49,343 nt of DNA from an uncultured Christensenella sp. (GTDB lineage Bacteria; Bacillota; Clostridia; Christensenellales; UBA3700), in contig CAJTPC010000007.1 of assembly GCA_910578245.1 (NCBI GenBank), forward strand, positions 1 to 49,343. The letters run 5' to 3'. The translations under genes were made by a program, and so were the position numbers. Positions 1 through 8,140 of this stretch are shown here, piece by piece. The notes below the pieces were generated by a model, which did no database searches, had not been told where the DNA came from, and saw only the letters and a list, made by a program, of their open reading frames with translations. The number at the start of each line of letters is the position of its first letter. Position 1 is the first letter of the stretch.

Positions 1-129
1 AGCGTGAAACCCACCTCAAGATAAGATATCCCTTTGATAAGACCCCTTGAAGACTACAAGGTAGATAGGTCGGGTGTGTAAGCACAGTAATGTGTTGAGC
101 TTACCGATACTAATAGGTCGAAGGCTTAT
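1..129 (+). rRNA. 23S rRNA, 3' end (partial)
   Basis: The first ~129 bases match the conserved 3' end of bacterial 23S rRNA, including the stretch CCCTTGAAGACTACAAGGT and the terminal ACCGATACTAATAGGTCGA. The gene is cut by the window edge, so an rRNA operon lies to the left. The 3' boundary is estimated from the usual end just after the GGCTTA-type sequence. The 111-base spacer to 5S holds no tRNA; it contains short complementary tracts (CCAAAAG near 142 and CTTTTTGG near 172) that could form a processing stem. Confidence 0.96.
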
Positions 130-240
130 TCGTAGTCTAATCCAAAAGACAGATGAGTAAGTAATGTTGAGCTTTTTGGAGTACTTGGATAAAGATAATA
201 CTGTGCAGTTGTGAGTGTGCAAGGAAGCACATTTAACCAT

Positions 241-357
241 TCCGGTGATAATGGCGAAGGGGATCCACCTGTTCTCATTCCGAACACAGAAGTTAAGCCC
301 TTCAGCGCTGATGGTACTTGGTTGGACACGACCTGGGAGAGTAGGACGTCGCCGGTT
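241..357 (+). rRNA. rrf: 5S rRNA
   Basis: The ~117-base segment has the 5S hallmarks: a 5' strand CCGGTGAT pairing with 3' GTCGCCGG (helix I), the conserved CCGAACACAGAAGTTAAGCC segment, and GACCTGGGAGAGTAGGACG near the 3' end. It follows 23S by ~110 bases and is followed directly by a terminator, so it is the last gene of the rRNA operon. The ends are set by helix I and may be off by one or two bases. Confidence 0.96.
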
Positions 358-362
358 CCAGT

Positions 363-397
363 AAAAAGAGAGTAGTTTAGTGACTACTCTCTTTTTT
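363..397 (+). terminator. Intrinsic terminator of the rRNA operon
   Basis: A 14-bp perfect stem (363-376 with 383-396), loop TTAGTG, ends in a run of Ts immediately after 5S. The A-tract on the 5' side pairs with the T-run, so it could also act on the other strand. Confidence 0.92.
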
Positions 398-498
398 AAT
401 GCAATCCTGCCGTTGAGGGAGTGAAGTTGCCACTAAAGCGACATTGAAATATGCCTTGAATATATGAAGTGAAATTGACCCCAATAATGCTCTTTATC

Positions 499-527
499 TT
501 GATTTGAGTTAATTTGTATGATAAAAT
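499..527 (+). promoter_or_regulatory. Predicted promoter of the NCS2 permease gene
   Basis: TTGATT (499-504), 17-base spacer, TAAAAT (522-527). The predicted start near 534 gives a leader of about 20 bases to the ATG at 554 and excludes the in-frame upstream ATG at 518. Confidence 0.5.
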
Positions 528-553
528 ATAAATATGATATAAAGGGGTTTACT

Positions 554-2077
554 ATGGAAGAAAGCAAAACCGTATTTGAAGAAACTCAAGAAGCAGAAGT
601 TACGACAGATCAAGTCGCAATGGACGGAGCAGTTCACCAAGAGCAGTTAAAAGATATAAACAAACTTGACAAGTTTTTTGGAATCACCAAGAGCGGTTCT
701 ACGTTTAGGACCGAGATTATCGCAGGACTTACTACTTTTATGTCAATGGTCTACGCATTGCTAGTGGTCCCCGGTATGTATGGAGAAAGCGTTACTTTCG
801 GAGCTGTATATATTGCTACGGCTTTGGGCGCAATCGTAGGCACTATGCTCATGGCTTTTCTGGCAAAAATGCCACTTGCTCAAGCGTCAGGTCTTGGCGC
901 AACGGCGTACGTGTCCGGCACGTTGTTGGCAAGCGGAATGGGACTTACATACGCAAATGCAATGATATTCGTGCTAATCGACGGCGTAATATTTATATTG
1001 TTGACAGCTACAGGCTTAAGAAAGAAGATGCTTAAGTCGATTCCCGAAGAAGTAAAAATTTCTATACCTGTCGGTATAGGTCTTTTTATTGCTTTTATCG
1101 GTTTTAGCAACGCAGGACTTGTAAAATTCTCTAGTTCAGGCGTAGGCTTTGCGTCTTTCAACGTGTTAAGCGGTGATTTGTCATATTTGGGCGCGACGTC
1201 TGCGGTAATTGCGCTGATTGGAGTAATTACTATAGCAATACTTTGCAAAAAGAACGTTAAAGGCGGAATTTTGTGGGGAATGCTTGGCGCAACGGCTTTG
1301 TATTACATTTTTGCAGGACTTGGATGCGCTTGGAAGGACGAAGCGTGTCTTGCGCTGTTTAAGAATTTTTCTATAGAAAATCCATTTTCGGCGTTTGCAA
1401 GCTGGGGTAAAGAATCGGTAGGTCAAGTATTCGCTAACGGTTTTAATTTCAATGAGTATTTAGGTATAGAAGGCAATAATGCAGGCTCACTCGTAGTTCT
1501 GATACTCACGTCTGCATTATCGCTTTGTATGATTGATATGTTCGATACGATAGGCACGTTATACGGAGCATGTTCTAAGGGCGGTTTGCTAGACAATGAG
1601 GGCAATCCTTTGCGTATGAATCAGTGTATGCTTTCCGATGCTATTGCAACTTGCGTAGGTTCGGTTTGCGGCGCAACCACTGTCACAACTTACGTCGAGG
1701 CTTCTTCAGGCGTTGCCGCAGGCGGAAAGACGGGCTTTACGGCGTTTGTTACCGGTCTATGCTTTGTAGTAGCGACTTTTTTAAGTCCAATAGCTCAGAT
1801 CATACCGTCTTGCGCGACCTCGTCAGCTTTGATATGGGTAGGCGTGCTGATGATGTCGTCAGTTAAGAATATCGAGTGGAGTAATCCGGCCTCTGCTTTG
1901 CCTGCTTTCTTAACGATAGCCGTTATGGCGTTTGGCTATTCAATATCTTTTGGTATAGGCATTGGACTTATATCTTGCGTGATTATAAAGATTTTTACGG
2001 GCAAAATTAAAGAGATATCTATCGTAACTTGGGTCATAACGGTTTTGTTCCTATTGATGTTCTTACTTACGAACTAA
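554..2077 (+). CDS. NCS2-family nucleobase permease (xanthine/guanine/hypoxanthine type)
   Basis: The 507-residue polytopic membrane protein matches the AzgA/PbuG branch of the NCS2 family, which imports purine bases by proton symport. Visible family features are the N-terminal FFGITKSGSTFRTEIIAGL entry into the first membrane segment, the MPLAQASGLGATAY stretch, the DMFDTIGTLYG motif and the GATTVTTYVEASSGVAAGGKTG motif near the substrate site. I chose ATG 554 over the in-frame ATG at 518: AAAGGGG lies correctly before 554, and the 518 start overlaps the predicted -10 element. The gene stands alone between two terminator-like hairpins. No purine riboswitch was seen upstream. The exact base transported cannot be decided from the sequence. 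Confidence 0.93.
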   Translation: MEESKTVFEETQEAEVTTDQVAMDGAVHQEQLKDINKLDKFFGITKSGSTFRTEIIAGLTTFMSMVYALLVVPGMYGESVTFGAVYIATALGAIVGTMLMAFLAKMPLAQASGLGATAYVSGTLLASGMGLTYANAMIFVLIDGVIFILLTATGLRKKMLKSIPEEVKISIPVGIGLFIAFIGFSNAGLVKFSSSGVGFASFNVLSGDLSYLGATSAVIALIGVITIAILCKKNVKGGILWGMLGATALYYIFAGLGCAWKDEACLALFKNFSIENPFSAFASWGKESVGQVFANGFNFNEYLGIEGNNAGSLVVLILTSALSLCMIDMFDTIGTLYGACSKGGLLDNEGNPLRMNQCMLSDAIATCVGSVCGATTVTTYVEASSGVAAGGKTGFTAFVTGLCFVVATFLSPIAQIIPSCATSSALIWVGVLMMSSVKNIEWSNPASALPAFLTIAVMAFGYSISFGIGIGLISCVIIKIFTGKIKEISIVTWVITVLFLLMFLLTN

Positions 2078-2112
2078 GTTAAGAGTTCGCGATCTTGTTA
2101 ATTCATATATAC

Positions 2113-2143
2113 GTACGGCGAGAAATCTCGCTTCTCGCCGTAC
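2113..2143 (+). terminator. Hairpin after the NCS2 permease gene
   Basis: A 10-bp perfect stem (GTACGGCGAG, 2113-2122, with 2134-2143). It is followed by As rather than Ts, so it is not a classical terminator; a second weaker stem (AAGCCA/TGGCTT, about 2154-2174) follows. Its loop side contains GAGAAATCTC, shared with the hairpins at 17785 and 28550. Confidence 0.5.
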
Positions 2144-2195
2144 AAACAAAAAAAGCCAAGTCATACTTATGGCTTCGCTTTAATACTTTTATAGT

Positions 2196-3173
2196 ATGAA
2201 AGTATTGAAATGTCTGCAAATATGTTTTATATACATTGGCTCTATTATAGGTGCGGGTTTTGCCACGGGACGTGAGATAATGCTGTATTTCGGCGGTAAC
2301 GGTATATTGAGCGGTGTCATTGCAGGCGTTTTGATGGGAGTACTGTGCGGACTGTTTTTATGGTCGGCAAAGAGCTTTAGAAAGCTAAAGTCAAGTAAGA
2401 GTTTAATTTGGCGGGGAATTTGCGTACTTATCAAAGTTGCGCTGTGGATATGCACTTTGGCTAGTTTCGTGTGTATGGTCAGCGGTTGCGAGGAGATAAT
2501 ATTTAAGACTTACGGCATCGCCAACGTAGGGCTTTGGACGGGGATATTAGTCTGCTTTTTGGGTATATGCGAAATGAGCGTTACCCGTAAACTCAATACT
2601 TTTATCGTGCCGTTGATAATACTACTTTTGATAGTTTTATATGCTCAAAGCGAGAAATCTGTCGATATACAATTTAGCGCTAAAAGCGTAATCGGCTATT
2701 GCGGAATGAATATAATGATGGGCGGTTATATTATTGCCGAACAAGAGGTAAGTTTTTCTGCAAAGCAGACGATTTTTATAAGCGTAGTTAGCGGAGTTGT
2801 ATTTGCGCTATGTATAGCAATGGTGTATTCGGTGTCTATAAAATATATGGACGATTCAATGCCGATATGGGAATTTTCAAGAGAACACGGTATGTCGTCT
2901 CTTAGCGGATTGATAATATATCTGGCGATTTTTTCTACTCTTATAGGTTGTTCCAAGCTCATTTGTCAAGAAAATGCTTCAGTTAAAATTCCTAATATAT
3001 TCAGCGTAGTCTTTTTGATAATTTTCGCTTTATTTGCGCTCAAACTAGACTTTTCGACAGTCGTGGGATATTGCTATCCAATCATTGGATACGTGGGAAT
3101 AATCTATACATGTTTTATGATATTATTGAGCGTACAATATGCAGTAAGGCGCCGTAAATTTGCATGTCAATAA
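2196..3173 (+). CDS. YkvI-type membrane protein (APC/LeuT-fold superfamily, COG3949)
   Basis: A 325-residue hydrophobic protein of about ten membrane segments. Its N-terminus IGSIIGAGFATGREI is the signature of the uncharacterised YkvI family, distantly related to amino-acid/cation symporters with the LeuT fold. The length fits the family. The substrate is unknown; the family is only assumed to transport. The ATG at 2196 has no Shine-Dalgarno sequence; a TAATAC hexamer at 2181-2186 would place the transcript start almost on the ATG, but no good -35 is visible. A terminator follows within five bases, so it is probably monocistronic. The start fits family members, which usually begin a few residues before the IGxxIGAGFA motif. 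Confidence 0.85.
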   Translation: MKVLKCLQICFIYIGSIIGAGFATGREIMLYFGGNGILSGVIAGVLMGVLCGLFLWSAKSFRKLKSSKSLIWRGICVLIKVALWICTLASFVCMVSGCEEIIFKTYGIANVGLWTGILVCFLGICEMSVTRKLNTFIVPLIILLLIVLYAQSEKSVDIQFSAKSVIGYCGMNIMMGGYIIAEQEVSFSAKQTIFISVVSGVVFALCIAMVYSVSIKYMDDSMPIWEFSREHGMSSLSGLIIYLAIFSTLIGCSKLICQENASVKIPNIFSVVFLIIFALFALKLDFSTVVGYCYPIIGYVGIIYTCFMILLSVQYAVRRRKFACQ

Positions 3174-3177
3174 ATCA

Positions 3178-3203
3178 AGTCCCGATTGCTCGGGACTTTT
3201 TAT
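3178..3203 (+). terminator. Intrinsic terminator
   Basis: An 8-bp stem AGTCCCGA/TCGGGACT (3178-3185, 3190-3197) with loop TTGC, followed by TTTTTAT. It ends the YkvI-type gene and lies between convergent genes. Confidence 0.85.
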
Positions 3204-3226
3204 ATTAGTTTGTTATATATTTAATA

Positions 3227-4066
3227 TTATTTTTCGATATTGAGTTTTTTGCTTACGATTTTTTGAAGCAGAGCTACGAGATAGTACATACCGCCGGCTA
3301 AGAAGCAGAGTATTACGGTACTCGTCATAACTAGGTCGAGTTTGAATATCTGACCGCCGTAAATGATGAGATAACCCAGTCCTGCGTGAGATACGAGGTA
3401 TTCTCCCATAATCGTACCTACCCAACACATACCCACGTTGATTTTGAGAGCGTCGATGATATTGGGAATATTTGACGGCAAGACCAGTTTTGTCAACGTC
3501 TGCCACTTGGTTGCTCCAAGAGTCTGCATAAGCATAAGTTTACTTTTTTCTACGCTCAAGAACCCGCTTAAAGTATTGAGTATCGTCACAAAGAGCGAGA
3601 TTGCGAGCGCCATTGTTATTATCGCCGACATATCAGTACCCATCCAAATAATGATGATAGGACCCAGCGCGATTTTAGGTAGGGCGTTGAGAACGACGAT
3701 ATAAGGCTCTAAGACCCTTCTCACGCTCTCAAACCACCATAAAATGATTGCAATAAGCGTACCCATTATAGTCGCAAGGAAAAAGCTCACGACGGTTTCG
3801 AGCAGCGTTATTCCAACGTGTTTGCCAAGGTCGCCGCCTTTGACTAGTTCTGTGAAGCAGTCTATCATTCTCGACGGACTTGACGAGATAAAACTGTCTA
3901 TCACTTCAAACTTTGCAAGCAGTTCCCACAGCAATAGAAAAATCAAGAGAAGTCCCACCCTTGACAACGTAATCATTGCATTGCGTTTGCGCAGATTTTT
4001 AACGTACGAGATATGCTCGGGCGTGTACGCCACGGGGGAACTATTTTTGCGTACTATGTGTTTCAT
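3227..4066 (-). CDS. ABC importer permease, SsuC/TauC/ThiX-like
   Basis: The 279-residue inner-membrane permease has about six membrane segments and the binding-protein-dependent transport fold. The EAA-loop region (MQTLGATKWQTLTKLVLPS) docks on the ATPase. It belongs to the family that imports nitrate, sulfonates, taurine or thiamine-pyrimidine precursors. It is the last gene of a three-gene minus-strand operon: binding protein, ATPase, permease. Its start overlaps the 3' end of the ATPase gene by 26 bases, and GGAGAA precedes the ATG. The substrate cannot be assigned: no thi, ssu, tau or nitrogen genes lie nearby, and no TPP riboswitch was found upstream of the operon. Confidence 0.9.
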   Translation of the reverse strand: MKHIVRKNSSPVAYTPEHISYVKNLRKRNAMITLSRVGLLLIFLLLWELLAKFEVIDSFISSSPSRMIDCFTELVKGGDLGKHVGITLLETVVSFFLATIMGTLIAIILWWFESVRRVLEPYIVVLNALPKIALGPIIIIWMGTDMSAIITMALAISLFVTILNTLSGFLSVEKSKLMLMQTLGATKWQTLTKLVLPSNIPNIIDALKINVGMCWVGTIMGEYLVSHAGLGYLIIYGGQIFKLDLVMTSTVILCFLAGGMYYLVALLQKIVSKKLNIEK

Positions 4067-4838
4067 TACTTTTCTCCGAATGTGTTTGTAAGTTGCTCCA
4101 TATCAAGTCGAAGTAGCTACCGAAACTTGGGCTTTCCCTTCTTTTTAGGGGAGTCAGTTCATTGAGCGGGGAGATGTCGATAATCGCCTTTATTCGGCTT
4201 GGTCTTTGGGTGAGAACTATCACCCTGTCGCACAGCGATATTGCCTCGTTTATGTCGTGCGTAACAAAGACAGCGCTTTTGCGCTCGCTTTTAAGTATAG
4301 TATATACGTCTTCGACAACGTTGAGACGGGTCTGGAAGTCCAATGCGGAAAAAGGCTCGTCTAGCAACATCATTTGAGGCTCCAGTACCAGCGTACGTAT
4401 CAAAGCAACTCTTTGCTTCATACCTCCCGATAGTTGGTTGGGATAGAAGTCTTTGAAATCGTATAGATTATATTTTTTGAGCAATTCTTTAGCAAACTCC
4501 ACCTTTTGCGGAGTCTTTTGTTTTTTGATTTCAAGCCCTAAAGTGACGTTGCTCAATATCGTTCTCCAAGGCATAAGTTCGTCTTTTTGCAACATATATC
4601 CGGTCAAACCTGAACGGGCGTTGGCTTTTTGCCCGTCTATCAGCACCTCACCCCTAGTGGGAGTGAGAATGCCGGACAGAAGCGACAGGATAGTAGTTTT
4701 TCCGCATCCACTTGGACCTACGATACCAAGCAACTCGCCGTCGTAGCACTCAAAGGATAAGTCTTGAACTGCAAGCGTTTCGTTTTTAGGCGTATGATAG
4801 GTCAGATGGACGTTTTGCATTTGTAGGATTGCTTTCAT
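4041..4838 (-). CDS. ABC importer ATP-binding protein, SsuB/TauB/ThiZ-like
   Basis: The 265-residue cytoplasmic ATPase powers the importer encoded on both sides of it. It has Walker A GPSGCGKTT (around residues 39-47), signature LSGGMKQRVAL, Walker B MMLLDEPFSALD and the switch histidine in VTHDINEA. The length is normal for nitrate/sulfonate/taurine-type ATPases, and the short C-terminal tail is typical of this branch. The SD AGAGGT lies 5 bases before the ATG, 8 bases after the binding-protein gene. It is clearly part of the same transcript. Confidence 0.93.
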   Translation of the reverse strand: MKAILQMQNVHLTYHTPKNETLAVQDLSFECYDGELLGIVGPSGCGKTTILSLLSGILTPTRGEVLIDGQKANARSGLTGYMLQKDELMPWRTILSNVTLGLEIKKQKTPQKVEFAKELLKKYNLYDFKDFYPNQLSGGMKQRVALIRTLVLEPQMMLLDEPFSALDFQTRLNVVEDVYTILKSERKSAVFVTHDINEAISLCDRVIVLTQRPSRIKAIIDISPLNELTPLKRRESPSFGSYFDLIWSNLQTHSEKSNETHSTQK

Positions 4839-4846
4839 TTTTACCT

Positions 4847-5848
4847 CTATTCATTGAGTATTTTTTGCGCAACAGTGCCATCGAATATTTTGGAGAATGC
4901 AACTTTTTCAGTCATTATTCCCGATTCGATGATAATGTCTTGTAATAAATTAAGATCTTCTTCTTTCATTATCGGCGTAGTCGAATAAGCGTCGATATCC
5001 TTATATGCTTGAATTGCGGTAGTAAGAGCCTCTTCGCTCGTGCCTATGAAAGACGGAGCAAGCACCTTAGCTATTTCTTGCGCGGTATGAGTATTTACAA
5101 AGTCCATTGCTTTGATCAAAGCTCTGGTAAACTTCTCGACTTTATCCGCGTGTTTTTTCATATAGCTACTCGTTGCCATAAAAGCGGTATAAGGCATATC
5201 TCCCGCTTGCTCACCGACTGAAGCTACGATGTAACCCTTTCCTGCGCTTTGCATAGCGGAAGCGGAAGGCTCAAACATAGTGCAGTAATCGCCGGTACCG
5301 CCCTCGAATGCGGCTCCGATAAGATCATACTGTACATCGAAGTTGAGGGTATAATCCTTGCCGTCTACAAGTCCGGCTTTTTTGATAGCGTATTCCAGCG
5401 CCATAGCAGGCACGCCGCCTTTTCTTCCGCCGATTACGTTCTTGCCGGCCAAGTCTGACCAAGAGAAATTGGGATTAGGTTTTCTTGCCATAAGGAAAGA
5501 ACCGTCTTTTTTGGTGAGTTGAGCAAAGATAACAGGATAATCCTTTCTTCCCTCATTGGCAATATAAATTGCCGCTTCCGGACCCATAAGACCAATGTCC
5601 GACTGACCTGCAATTATAGACGTCATGCATTTGTCTGCGCCGCCGCCGTTGGAAAGTTGTATGCTAAGACCTTCCTCTTCAAAATATCCGCCGTCTATCG
5701 CTACGTAAAGCGGAGCGTAGAATACGGAGTGGGTTACTTCAATAAGTTTTATTGTGTTGCCATCGTCTTGATTGCAACCTGCCATACAGCCAAGGCATGC
5801 CACCATAATGACAGCCACGGTAAGTATGATACAAATAGTTTTTTTCAT
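4847..5848 (-). CDS. ABC importer substrate-binding lipoprotein, NMT1/THI5-like
   Basis: A 333-residue extracellular receptor. A lysine-start signal peptide ends in a lipobox (MAGC, Cys25; Cys21 is an alternative), so it should be lipid-anchored in a Gram-positive. The NMT1/SsuA-type fold is visible in FYAPLYVAIDGGYFEEEGL, the SIIAGQSDIGLMGPEAAIYI segment and the GGRKGGVPAMALEYAIKKAG second-lobe stretch. Family members bind sulfonates, nitrate, riboflavin or thiamine-pyrimidine precursors; the ligand is undetermined here. It is the first gene of the operon, with a perfect AGGAGGT before the ATG. About 160 bases of leader separate it from the divergent T-box promoter; that leader contains a possible hairpin (CACGGA with TCC and GTG, near 5884-5904 on the minus strand) but no riboswitch class that I recognise. 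Confidence 0.9.
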   Translation of the reverse strand: MKKTICIILTVAVIMVACLGCMAGCNQDDGNTIKLIEVTHSVFYAPLYVAIDGGYFEEEGLSIQLSNGGGADKCMTSIIAGQSDIGLMGPEAAIYIANEGRKDYPVIFAQLTKKDGSFLMARKPNPNFSWSDLAGKNVIGGRKGGVPAMALEYAIKKAGLVDGKDYTLNFDVQYDLIGAAFEGGTGDYCTMFEPSASAMQSAGKGYIVASVGEQAGDMPYTAFMATSSYMKKHADKVEKFTRALIKAMDFVNTHTAQEIAKVLAPSFIGTSEEALTTAIQAYKDIDAYSTTPIMKEEDLNLLQDIIIESGIMTEKVAFSKIFDGTVAQKILNE

Positions 5849-6006
5849 TTTTACCTCCTAAATTTTGTCAATATATACTATGACACTTGGAACGGCTCCG
5901 TGACAGAAGCCATTTCTATAAACATTGCAAATTAAGGGAAAGTCGCGTATGGAAAGCAAGCGGATAATTCTAAGTAAAAAAAGTTGAAATTTTTTTTGAA
6001 AAACTG

Positions 6007-6035
6007 TTGACAAACCAAGAAGTATAGCGTAATAT
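6007..6035 (+). promoter_or_regulatory. Promoter of the T-box/trpB2 transcript
   Basis: TTGACA (6007-6012), 17-base spacer, TAATAT (6030-6035). The start is predicted near 6042, just before the T-box stem I. Confidence 0.8.
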
Positions 6036-6061
6036 GTAAATAACTTAATAGTAATTTCACA

Positions 6062-6290
6062 AACCGTTGAGAAAGAAGAGTACCTATCGGGAGAGAGCTT
6101 TACAGAGAGTTGCAAATGGTGAGATGCAACAAGTTGTCGGATAGCGAATGGACTTTTGAGGGCAGAGTAATGTCTGACGGAATCCCCTCGTTAGTGGGAA
6201 GATGCGTGATGGCGCATTAGGGTGGCATAAAAACAAGACGCTTAAGTCTTGTCCCAATTTTAGGGACAAGGCTAATTTTTTTATAATAAG
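6062..6290 (+). promoter_or_regulatory. T-box leader, tryptophan-specific (specifier UGG)
   Basis: The leader has the parts of a tRNA-sensing T-box. Stem I begins with an AGAGTA element and contains GAGAGAGC and GGTGAGATGC. The specifier region GAATGGAC has TGG (Trp) at 6149-6151. The T-box core AGGGTGGC is at 6219-6226, and its bulge ends in C, which matches the G discriminator usual in tRNA-Trp. The terminator is at 6245-6282. In the antiterminator, GGG (6220-6222) would pair with CCC (6253-6255) and ACAAGAC (6233-6239) with GTCTTGT (6246-6252), leaving a ~10-nt bulge (6223-6232) instead of the canonical 7-nt UGGNACC. Uncharged tRNA-Trp should therefore switch on the genes downstream. Confidence 0.92.
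6245..6282 (+). terminator. Regulated terminator of the Trp T-box
   Basis: An 11-bp stem with one G-U pair (6245-6255 with 6263-6273), loop AATTTTA, followed by seven Ts. Its 5' strand is shared with the antiterminator. Confidence 0.9.
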
Positions 6291-6310
6291 GTATATAGGA
6301 GGGCACTAAA

Positions 6311-7678
6311 ATGGCAAAAATACCGCACAGATTTTATTTGACTGAGGACCAAATGCCTACGCAATGGTACAACCTTAGAGCAGACATGAAAGAACAGCCT
6401 GAGCCGTTGCTTAATCCCGCTACGGGAAAGCCGGTTGAGGAAAAGGATTTGTATCCGATATTCTGCGAAAAACTCGCTCATCAAGAGATGGATAGCGTAA
6501 CTAGATATATAGATATTCCCGAAGAAGTCTTGGATATGTATAAGATATACAGACCGTCTCCTCTTTGCAGAGCGTACAATTTGGAAAAGGCTCTCGGAAC
6601 TCCCGCGAAGATTTATTACAAGTTTGAGGGTAACAACACGTCTGGCAGTCATAAACTTAACTCGGCAATCGCCCAAGCGTATTATGCAAAGGAGCAGGGC
6701 TTGACATCGCTCACTACCGAAACGGGCGCAGGTCAATGGGGTACGGCATTGTCCGAAGCATGCGCTTATTTCGGACTTCCGCTCGATATATTTATGGTAA
6801 AGGTATCCTATGAGCAAAAGCCTTTCCGTAAGGCGGTTATGCAAGTATTTGACGGCAACGTAATTCCTTCTCCGTCTACTACTACGCAAGTTGGTAAAAA
6901 GATTTTGGCAGACAATCCAAATACTTCCGGTTCGCTAGGTTGCGCAATATCCGAGGCGGTCGAAAAGGCTGTAAGTACGCCAAATTGCAGATACGTGCTA
7001 GGTAGCGTACTAAATCAAGTACTTCTTCACCAATCCATCATTGGACTGGAGAGCAAAAAGGCTATGGAAATACTTGGCGAATATCCCGATGTAGTAGTCG
7101 GTTGCGCAGGTGGCGGTTCCAACTTAGGCGGACTCATCGCTCCATTTATGCAAGACAAACTTCTTGGCAAGAAAAATACCAGATTCGTTGCAGTCGAGCC
7201 GGCTTCCTGTCCATCGTTTACGAGAGGTAAATACGCTTATGATTTTTGCGATACGGGAAAGATTACTCCTCTTGCAAAGATGTATACTCTTGGTAGTGGA
7301 TTCATTCCGTCGGCTAATCACGCAGGAGGTTTGAGATACCACGGTATGTCGCCTATACTTTCCAAGCTATATCACGACGGCTATATGGAAGCGGTATCTT
7401 ATGAGCAGACAAAGGTCTTTGAATCGGCTGTACTCTTTGCTAAATGCGAAACCATATTGCCTGCGCCGGAGTCATCTCACGCGATCAAGGGCGCAATAGA
7501 CGAGGCTTTGAAGTGCAAGGAGAGCGGAGAAGCAAAGACAATTCTCTTTGGATTGACAGGTACGGGCTATTTCGATATGAAAGCGTACTCGGAATATCTT
7601 GAGGGTAAGATGACGGATTATATTCCGACCGACGCAGACTTGCAAAAGGGATTCGACTCGCTTCCAGAGTTAAAGTAA
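6311..7678 (+). CDS. trpB: Tryptophan synthase beta chain, TrpB2 type
   Basis: The 455-residue PLP enzyme condenses indole and serine to tryptophan. It belongs to the TrpB2 subgroup, recognised by its length and by the N-terminal YNLRADM and LNPATGKPV segments absent from TrpB1. Visible catalytic features are SGSHKLNSA with the PLP lysine K115, ETGAGQWG with glutamate E137, and the phosphate-binding loop GGGSNLGG near residue 268. TrpB2 enzymes do not bind TrpA strongly and usually act on free indole; no trpA or other trp gene is near. Control by a Trp T-box upstream supports a role in tryptophan supply. SD AGGAGGG precedes the ATG, and a cupin gene follows three bases downstream. Confidence 0.95.
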   Translation: MAKIPHRFYLTEDQMPTQWYNLRADMKEQPEPLLNPATGKPVEEKDLYPIFCEKLAHQEMDSVTRYIDIPEEVLDMYKIYRPSPLCRAYNLEKALGTPAKIYYKFEGNNTSGSHKLNSAIAQAYYAKEQGLTSLTTETGAGQWGTALSEACAYFGLPLDIFMVKVSYEQKPFRKAVMQVFDGNVIPSPSTTTQVGKKILADNPNTSGSLGCAISEAVEKAVSTPNCRYVLGSVLNQVLLHQSIIGLESKKAMEILGEYPDVVVGCAGGGSNLGGLIAPFMQDKLLGKKNTRFVAVEPASCPSFTRGKYAYDFCDTGKITPLAKMYTLGSGFIPSANHAGGLRYHGMSPILSKLYHDGYMEAVSYEQTKVFESAVLFAKCETILPAPESSHAIKGAIDEALKCKESGEAKTILFGLTGTGYFDMKAYSEYLEGKMTDYIPTDADLQKGFDSLPELK

Positions 7679-7680
7679 AA

Positions 7681-7998
7681 ATGGATAGTACTATGCAATT
7701 AATTACACCGCCTAATCATATCGGATTCAAAGCGTCAAAACTATTTGGCGAGAGCGGTAAGATTATCGACGGGGCGATAGCGTATATAGAACCCAACGGC
7801 GGCGGACCTGTCGAAAAGCATACTCATTCGCATAATCACCTTTTTTCGGTAATAGAGGGCGAAGCTAAAATTTTGATTGGGGAGCAAACCGTTATCCTTA
7901 CGAAAGGCGAAAGTTTTTTGGTTGACGGAAGCATTCCTCATTCAGTTTGGAACAAATGCGATACCCAAACTATAATGATTGGCATATCGGTTAAATAA
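7681..7998 (+). CDS. Small single-domain cupin protein
   Basis: A 105-residue cytoplasmic beta-barrel of the cupin_2 type. Motif 1 supplies metal ligands in HTHSHNH (residues 47-53) and the glutamate of VIEGE; motif 2 supplies the histidine of GSIPHSVWN (H87). Such proteins bind a metal and act as isomerases, dioxygenases or sensors; no specific reaction can be assigned. It starts two bases after the trpB2 stop without a good SD, so it is probably translated by coupling. A second ATG at 7693 is possible. A terminator follows, so the T-box transcript is trpB2 plus cupin. A link to indole or tryptophan is inferred only from that arrangement. Confidence 0.85.
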   Translation: MDSTMQLITPPNHIGFKASKLFGESGKIIDGAIAYIEPNGGGPVEKHTHSHNHLFSVIEGEAKILIGEQTVILTKGESFLVDGSIPHSVWNKCDTQTIMIGISVK

Positions 7999-8021
7999 GC
8001 TGATAAATAATTGAATTTTTG

Positions 8022-8054
8022 ATAAAAGCGGGATATACTCTCGCTTTTATTTTA
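8022..8054 (+). terminator. Intrinsic terminator of the trpB2-cupin operon
   Basis: A 9-bp stem ATAAAAGCG/CGCTTTTAT (8022-8030, 8042-8050), followed by TTTTA. Confidence 0.8.
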
Positions 8055-8098
8055 TTGTCAAAACCAAGTAAAATGTTGCCAAATCCAATGAATATAGG

Positions 8099-8128
8099 TT
8101 GACTGGGTTAAATTTAATAGGTTATAAT
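8099..8128 (+). promoter_or_regulatory. Promoter of the kinase-like/XRE gene pair
   Basis: TTGACT (8099-8104), 18-base spacer, TATAAT (8123-8128). The start is expected near 8135, only ~6 bases before the ATG at 8141. The -35 overlaps an in-frame TTG at 8099, arguing against that longer reading. Confidence 0.75.
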
Positions 8129-8140
8129 ATACTGGAATGT

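Noticed and set aside
130..240. tRNA gene in the 23S-5S spacer
   Set aside because: No cloverleaf with a T-loop (GGTTCGAATCC-like) or anticodon stem can be drawn in the 111 bases.
5849..6006. Possible riboswitch (TPP or guanidine type) upstream of the NMT1-type ABC operon
   Set aside because: A small hairpin can be drawn, but none of the conserved TPP or ykkC core motifs is present.
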